Assembly: GCA_910585165.1 (NCBI GenBank)
Contig: CAJUBX010000023.1
Span: 1-26,005, forward strand
From: an uncultured Oscillibacter sp.
Lineage (GTDB): Bacteria; Bacillota; Clostridia; Oscillospirales; Oscillospiraceae
Direction: 5' to 3'
DNA length: 26,005 bases
The position numbers and the translations under genes are program-made. Of the stretch, positions 22,135 through 26,005 are shown one piece after another (the stretch's first letter is position 1; the number at the start of each line of letters is the position of its first letter). Under the pieces are notes generated by a model that was given only the letters and a program-made list of their open reading frames with translations, did no database searches and had not been told where the DNA came from.

Positions 22135-22815
22135 ATGAGTTCAGAGTTTTCCCGCACGCTGTCCCTGCTGCGCCAGGAGAAGGGGGTCAGCCAGCGGCTG
22201 GCCGCCGGGGAGCTGGGCATTTCCCAGGCCCTCCTCTCCCACTATGAAAACGGCATCCGGGAGCCGGGGCTGCGCTTCGTGGTCCGGGCCTGCGACTATT
22301 ACGGCGTTTCCGCCGATTTCATGCTGGGCCGCACCCTCTCCCGGGAGGGGAACATGCTCACCGAGCAGGACATCCTGGACGCGGCGGAGCCGAAAAGCAC
22401 CCTCCGGGGCAGCGTTCTGGCCACCCTCCAGAGCAAGCTGATCTCCGGCGCGGTGGGGGTCTTGTTCGAGCTTTTGGGCAAGCTGGGGGACAAGGCGGCC
22501 ATCAACGCCGCCGCCGCCTTCCTGGGCGGAGCTGTCTACCAGCTTTACCGCCGCCTCTACCGGGCCTCCGGGGCCAACGAGGGGTACTTCGCCCTGGACC
22601 CGGAGCTGTGCTCCCTGGGGCTGGCCGACGCGGACCGCAAGCTCTCCGAGGCCCGCTACGCCGCCGCCCTCCGGGACCTCAAGGCAAAAAAAGCGGAGTT
22701 TCCGGACCTGTCCGCCCCCGCCGTCAACGCCGCCTATCCGGGGCGCTGCCAGAGCCTGACCCAGGTGCTCAGCACCGCCGACGCCCGGCTTACCGCCCTT
22801 TCCAAGCAGCCGTGA
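22135..22815 (+). CDS. XRE-family helix-turn-helix regulator
   Basis: A 226-residue regulator. The N-terminal Cro/CI-type HTH covers about residues 5-65 (LSLLRQEKGVSQRLAAGELG then ISQALLSHYENGIREPG, ending VSADFMLGRT). The C-terminal 150 residues are helical with an Ala-rich amphipathic stretch (about 101-145) and no recognised ligand domain. The ATG at 22135 has an AAGGAG site 9 nt upstream; an in-frame start at 22105 overlaps the palindrome and is not used. Its stop is only 1 nt before the MBOAT gene, so the regulator is co-expressed with the acyltransferase pair and may control it. Confidence 0.9.
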   Translation: MSSEFSRTLSLLRQEKGVSQRLAAGELGISQALLSHYENGIREPGLRFVVRACDYYGVSADFMLGRTLSREGNMLTEQDILDAAEPKSTLRGSVLATLQSKLISGAVGVLFELLGKLGDKAAINAAAAFLGGAVYQLYRRLYRASGANEGYFALDPELCSLGLADADRKLSEARYAAALRDLKAKKAEFPDLSAPAVNAAYPGRCQSLTQVLSTADARLTALSKQP

Positions 22816-22816
22816 C

Positions 22817-24295
22817 ATGAGTTTTCAGTCCTTTGGATTCCTGGCCTTTCTCCTGGTCACGGTAAGCGTCTGCCTGGGACTTGCCCGGCGGGACCGCCGC
22901 CTTGCGGCGAAGGTCCTGACCCTGGGCTGCCTGGCGTTCTATATCATCGGGGGCGGCTGGGCCGCGTTTTTGGCGCTGGCGGCTGGGCTGGCGGTGTCCG
23001 CCGCCGCCGTCCGGTATCTCACTGCGCCGGATATCCGGGTGCGGGCAGAGGGTGACGGCCCCGCCGCCTGTGCGCGTCCCCGGACGGCTTCCCGGCGCCG
23101 CCGCTGCGTGATGCTGGCGGCGGCGTGGCACGTGGGCGTTCTGGCGGTTTTCAAGTACACAGGCTTTGTCACCGGGGGACGCTTCTCCCTGGGCTGGGTC
23201 CCCCTGGGCCTGAGCTTTTTCACCTTCCAGCAGCTCTGGCTTTTGAAGGAGGCCTACGGCGGCGGCTTTTGCCCCGGGGAGGGGGACAGCCTGATCCTTT
23301 ACGCCTTTTTCTTCCCTTCCGTGGCCTCCGGGCCGATTCTAAAGCCCCAGGCCTTCTTCCCCCAGCTTCACGGGGAGCGGTTTCTGCACCCGGAGGGGCG
23401 GGATCTGGCCGCCGGGTGCTATGCCATTGCCTGGGGCATGGTGAAGAAGGTGCTGCTGGCGGACAACCTGGGAGCCGTGGCGGACAACGGCTGGGCCCGC
23501 CCGGACCAGCTCTCCGCCCCCGCCGCCTGGCTGGTGATTCTGGCCTACACCCTGCAATTGTATTTCGACTTCTCCGGCTACTGCGACGTTGCCGCCGGGT
23601 GTGCCCGGCTTTTGGGACTGCGGCTGCCGGTGAACTTCGACTCCCCCTACCGCAGCCTCTCCATAGGGGAGTTCTGGAAGCGCTGGCACATCACCCTCAC
23701 CTCCTTCCTCCGGGAGTGCCTCTACTTCCCCCTGGGGGGAAGCCGGAGGGGGACGGCCCGGACCTGCCTCAACATTCTGGCCGTGTTTCTGGTCAGCGGC
23801 CTCTGGCACGGGGCGGGCTGGACCTTCCTCGCCTGGGGCGGGCTCCACGGCCTGGGACAGATCGTGGAGCGGCTTTGGGGAAAGGGCCGGGAGAGGCTGC
23901 CCAGGCTGCTGCGCTGGTGCGCCACCTTCGCCTTTGTGAACCTTGCGTGGGTCTTTTTCCGGGCACCCAGCCTGTCCGGGGCCGTGACGCTGCTGCAAAG
24001 CGCCTTCCTCGGCGGCTTCCGCCCCCCGGAGAAGTGGCTGATGGAGGGGGTTTTCCCCAAGGAGGCGGCGGCGGTGGGGGTGCTCCTCCCCGCCCTGGCC
24101 CCCTGGGTGGACCTTCTGCTGGGGCTGGCGCTCTTCGGCGGAGGCATGGCCGCGGTCCTTTGGCCCCGGAACACGGCGCAGCGGATGGAGGATTTCCGGC
24201 CCGCGCCCTGGCGGGCGGCGGTTCTGGGCCTGCTCACGGCGTGGTCGGTGCTGTCCTTCACCGGCGTGGCCACCTTTATTTACTCCAATTTCTGA
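22817..24295 (+). CDS. MBOAT-family membrane O-acyltransferase (AlgI/DltB-like)
   Basis: A 492-residue polytopic membrane protein. It shows the MBOAT signatures: the NFDSPYRSLSIGEFWKRWH segment (about 273-291, with the conserved His H291) and the catalytic His in SGLWHGAGW (H331). Relatives (AlgI, DltB, PatA) move acyl groups across the membrane for transfer to cell-surface polymers. The N-terminal third contains several hydrophobic helices and a short basic cytoplasmic loop (about 86-97). Translation starts 1 nt after the XRE stop with no clear Shine-Dalgarno, so it is probably coupled. The SGNH-like partner follows 9 nt downstream. No dltA, dltC or polymer-synthesis genes are in view, so the acceptor is unknown. 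Confidence 0.92.
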   Translation: MSFQSFGFLAFLLVTVSVCLGLARRDRRLAAKVLTLGCLAFYIIGGGWAAFLALAAGLAVSAAAVRYLTAPDIRVRAEGDGPAACARPRTASRRRRCVMLAAAWHVGVLAVFKYTGFVTGGRFSLGWVPLGLSFFTFQQLWLLKEAYGGGFCPGEGDSLILYAFFFPSVASGPILKPQAFFPQLHGERFLHPEGRDLAAGCYAIAWGMVKKVLLADNLGAVADNGWARPDQLSAPAAWLVILAYTLQLYFDFSGYCDVAAGCARLLGLRLPVNFDSPYRSLSIGEFWKRWHITLTSFLRECLYFPLGGSRRGTARTCLNILAVFLVSGLWHGAGWTFLAWGGLHGLGQIVERLWGKGRERLPRLLRWCATFAFVNLAWVFFRAPSLSGAVTLLQSAFLGGFRPPEKWLMEGVFPKEAAAVGVLLPALAPWVDLLLGLALFGGGMAAVLWPRNTAQRMEDFRPAPWRAAVLGLLTAWSVLSFTGVATFIYSNF

Positions 24296-24304
24296 GGGAA
24301 GCCT

Positions 24305-25348
24305 ATGAACAAGACGTATGAGCGCTGGGTCCGGGGCTTTCTGGCGGCGCTGCTGGCGGCGCTGGCTTTGTGCGGGGGCGTTGTGTACACGGTGGACCCC
24401 TGCTTTCATTACCGGATGCCGGAGGGGCGGCTGCCCGTGTTCTTCAACGAGCGGTATCAGACCGCCGGGATTATCCGGCAGTCCCCGGCGGAGGCCGTCC
24501 TGGTGGGAAGCTCCATGGTCTCGAATTACCGGGGAAGCTGGATAGAGGATATTTACGGCTGCCCGGGCCTCCGCGTTACCATTCCGGACGGGCATTTCAG
24601 CGAGTTCAGCCAGGTGATGGATTTGCTCTTCCGGGAAAATCCCCCCAAGCGCGTCCTGTTCGCCCTGGACCTGAACGCCCTGGTCCGGGACGACGGGGAG
24701 GATACCAGGATGATGCCGGACTATCTCTACAATGAAAATCCCCTGGACGACATCAAGTATCTATTCAATAAGGACTGCATGTACTACAGCGTCTACGCGC
24801 TTCTGGCCGGCCGCCGGGGCGGCGGCCAGGCCCTGGACGAGGGCTTTGCCTGGGGTACGGTCTGGGGCCGGGCCTGGGCCCTGGAGAATTACCAGCGTCC
24901 GCCCCAATCGGACGCGACTTTGGCGGGGGACGCCTATCTGGAGGACGCGGGGCGGAACCTGACGGCAATGGGGAAGTGGTTTCTGGAGCACCCGGACACG
25001 GCCTTTGACGTGTACCTCTCCCCCTACAGCATTCTCGCCTGGGACAAGGCCATGCGCCAGGGGGACCTGGACGCCCGGCTGGCGGCGGTGAAGCTGGCTT
25101 GCGAAACGCTGGCGGACTATGAAAACGTGCGCTTCTTCGCCCCCCTGCTGGACCGGGAGCTTATCACGGACCTGGACAACTACTGCGACCAGGTCCACCA
25201 CTCCGGGGAGACGGGGCGGCTGGTTCTAAGCCGCATCGCCGCCGGGGATTTCCGCCTTACGGCGGAGAATGCGGAAAAGACCCTGGCGCAGTGGCGGGAG
25301 TTTGTGGTACACTATGACTACGAGAGCCTGTGGGACGAAACAGCCTGA
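24305..25348 (+). CDS. AlgJ/DltD-like SGNH-hydrolase-fold partner of the MBOAT protein
   Basis: A 347-residue protein with an N-terminal signal anchor (about 8-30, FLAALLAALALCGGVVYTV) and an extracytoplasmic domain. It has the SGNH nucleophile block GSSMV (68-72; Ser S69 or S70) and the C-terminal DQVHHS with the catalytic-type Asp and His (D295, H298). Proteins of this kind next to MBOAT genes accept the acyl group and transfer it to a polysaccharide or teichoic acid. A GAGGGAAG site precedes the ATG. The last codon is followed by a small GC hairpin (25353-25369) without a T run, so termination is unclear. Confidence 0.8.
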   Translation: MNKTYERWVRGFLAALLAALALCGGVVYTVDPCFHYRMPEGRLPVFFNERYQTAGIIRQSPAEAVLVGSSMVSNYRGSWIEDIYGCPGLRVTIPDGHFSEFSQVMDLLFRENPPKRVLFALDLNALVRDDGEDTRMMPDYLYNENPLDDIKYLFNKDCMYYSVYALLAGRRGGGQALDEGFAWGTVWGRAWALENYQRPPQSDATLAGDAYLEDAGRNLTAMGKWFLEHPDTAFDVYLSPYSILAWDKAMRQGDLDARLAAVKLACETLADYENVRFFAPLLDRELITDLDNYCDQVHHSGETGRLVLSRIAAGDFRLTAENAEKTLAQWREFVVHYDYESLWDETA

Positions 25349-25370
25349 TTCCGGCGGCTTCGCGCCGCCC

Positions 25371-25379
25371 TGCTATACT
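25371..25379 (+). promoter_or_regulatory. Extended -10 element upstream of lepA
   Basis: TGC followed by TATACT (25374-25379) forms an extended -10. No good -35 is seen 16-18 nt upstream, where a GC hairpin lies. It is the only promoter-like site between the SGNH gene and lepA. Confidence 0.45.
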
Positions 25380-25402
25380 ACGCCTGACGGAGGGATTTCC
25401 CG

Positions 25403-25492
25403 ATGATTCAACAAGACCACATCCGCAATTTTTCCATCATTGCGCACATTGACTTCGTCGGAAGAAACTCCGCCCGCTGCGCTTCCGCCTGA
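25403..25492 (+). pseudogene. Truncated duplicate of the lepA 5' end (29-codon ORF)
   Basis: The first 51 nt (25403-25453) repeat the first 17 codons of lepA (25644-25694) with two differences, both silent (CGC/CGT for Arg8 and GCG/GCC for Ala14). The match stops after Asp17, just before the P-loop residues HGKST, and the frame runs on for 12 unrelated codons to a TGA. The copy has its own GGAGGG site 8 nt before the ATG and lies after an extended -10, so a short peptide could be made. It cannot bind GTP. It is either a decayed duplication or a leader peptide. Confidence 0.8.
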
Positions 25493-25643
25493 AGGCGAAA
25501 GCTCCGCTCTGCTCCGTTCCTTCCTCCTCTCCCCACAAAATCTGCGATTTTGCGGGGACCCGAATTTTGATTTTATGACGCGCCTCCGGCGCGCCCCATC
25601 TTCGATGGGGCCCCGGCGGACTTGCCCAAGGAGGCTTTTCTCT
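25454..25643 (+). repeat. Hairpin-rich insert between the lepA fragment and lepA
   Basis: The 190 bp hold four short inverted repeats in series: 25481-25502 (GCTTCCGCC with imperfect inverse), 25531-25557 (CCCCACAAAATC / GATTTTGCGGGG), 25579-25593 (CGCGCC/GGCGCG) and 25594-25610 (CCCCATC/GATGGGG), the last three with 3-nt loops. There is no long ORF in the insert and no T run after the hairpins. It ends with the lepA ribosome site AAGGAGG (25628-25634). It may be a small mobile repeat or a structured leader. Confidence 0.6.
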
Positions 25644-26005
25644 ATGATTCAACAAGACCACATCCGTAATTTTTCCATCATTGCCCACATTGACCACGGC
25701 AAGTCCACCCTGGCGGACCGTCTTTTGGAAAAGTGCAACGCCGTCAGCCAGCGGGAGATGGAGAGCCAGCTTCTGGACAACATGGACCTGGAGCGGGAAC
25801 GGGGCATCACCATCAAGGCCCGGGCGGTGCGCCTTCTCTACCGCGCCGCCGACGGGGAGGACTACGCCCTGAACCTCATCGACACCCCGGGCCACGTGGA
25901 CTTCAACTACGAGGTCTCCCGGTCCCTGGCCGCCTGCGAGGGGGCGGTGCTGGTGGTGGACTCCACCCAGGGCGTGGAGGCCCAGACCCTGGCCAACACC
26001 TACCT
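25644..26005 (+). CDS. lepA: LepA/EF-4 ribosome-associated GTPase (N-terminal 120 residues)
   Basis: LepA (EF-4) is a translational GTPase that acts on the ribosome. The visible part holds the G domain motifs: P-loop AHIDHGKST (14-22), switch I with RGITIK (53-58), and DTPGH (80-84). The rest of the roughly 600-residue protein lies beyond the right edge. The ATG at 25644 follows AAGGAGG by 9 nt and gives the complete P-loop, unlike the ATG at 25403, which begins a broken copy. LepA is distinguished from EF-Tu and EF-G by the FSIIAHIDHGKSTLADRLL opening. Confidence 0.96.
   Translation, partial: MIQQDHIRNFSIIAHIDHGKSTLADRLLEKCNAVSQREMESQLLDNMDLERERGITIKARAVRLLYRAADGEDYALNLIDTPGHVDFNYEVSRSLAACEGAVLVVDSTQGVEAQTLANTY

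Noticed and set aside
25437..25895. A 152-residue minus-strand frame at the right end
   Set aside because: It is antisense to lepA and the hairpin insert; the lepA G-domain motifs on the plus strand decide the coding strand.

Overview
The window is 26 kb of a GC-rich bacterial chromosome. The genes (ctsR-mcsA-clpC with CtsR operators, a clostridial 2[4Fe-4S] ferredoxin, pyrK-dependent pyrimidine synthesis, AGGAGG ribosome sites, sigma-A promoters) point to a Gram-positive anaerobe, most likely a high-GC Clostridia member of the Oscillospiraceae / Flavonifractor / Oscillibacter type. That placement is inference from gene content. No rRNA, tRNA, CRISPR array or transposase gene was seen.

Layout. 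(1) 1-2900, minus strand: heat-shock operon ctsR-mcsA-clpC (clpC runs off the left edge). Its sigma-A promoter is bracketed by two CtsR operators, and no mcsB lies between mcsA and clpC. (2) 3001-3287, plus strand: a small ferredoxin gene with its own promoter, ended by a perfect palindromic terminator that can serve both strands. (3) 8831-3402, minus strand: a tight run of six genes encoding a lactate/malate-dehydrogenase-like protein, an iron-sulfur-flavoprotein-like reductase, MutY, a zinc-ribbon protein, thymidine kinase and a PflX-type radical SAM protein. (4) 8864-9026: a MITE-like element with 20-bp terminal inverted repeats. (5) 13828-9044, minus strand: a 1594-residue protein joining an HD phosphohydrolase, a long HEAT-like helical region, a NadD-like nucleotidylyltransferase, a GNAT-like segment and a phosphoribosyltransferase. 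(6) 14026-14544, plus strand: a divergent DHFR/RibD-C-family reductase with promoter and terminator.

(7) 21666-14650, minus strand: a nine-gene nucleotide operon in the order pyrC-pyrK-pyrD-pyrF-pyrE-pyrB-pyrI, then a YgjP-type metallopeptidase, then a PurO-type IMP cyclohydrolase. Most junctions overlap or are under 25 nt. A strong sigma-A promoter lies so close to pyrC that there is no room for a PyrR-type attenuator. With the carbamoyl-phosphate genes elsewhere, this operon supplies the steps from carbamoyl phosphate to UMP. (8) 21781-21966, minus strand: a one-helix membrane protein of unknown role with its own promoter and terminator. (9) 22064-25348, plus strand: an XRE regulator with a palindrome at its promoter, almost fused to an MBOAT O-acyltransferase and an AlgJ/DltD-like SGNH partner, a probable cell-surface O-acylation cassette.

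(10) 25349-26005, plus strand: the 5' end of lepA (runs off the right edge), preceded by a second copy of its first 17 codons and a cluster of short hairpins.

The most unusual items are the 1594-residue fusion protein, the duplicated lepA start with its hairpin cluster, and the MITE-like element that ends at the fusion gene's stop codon.
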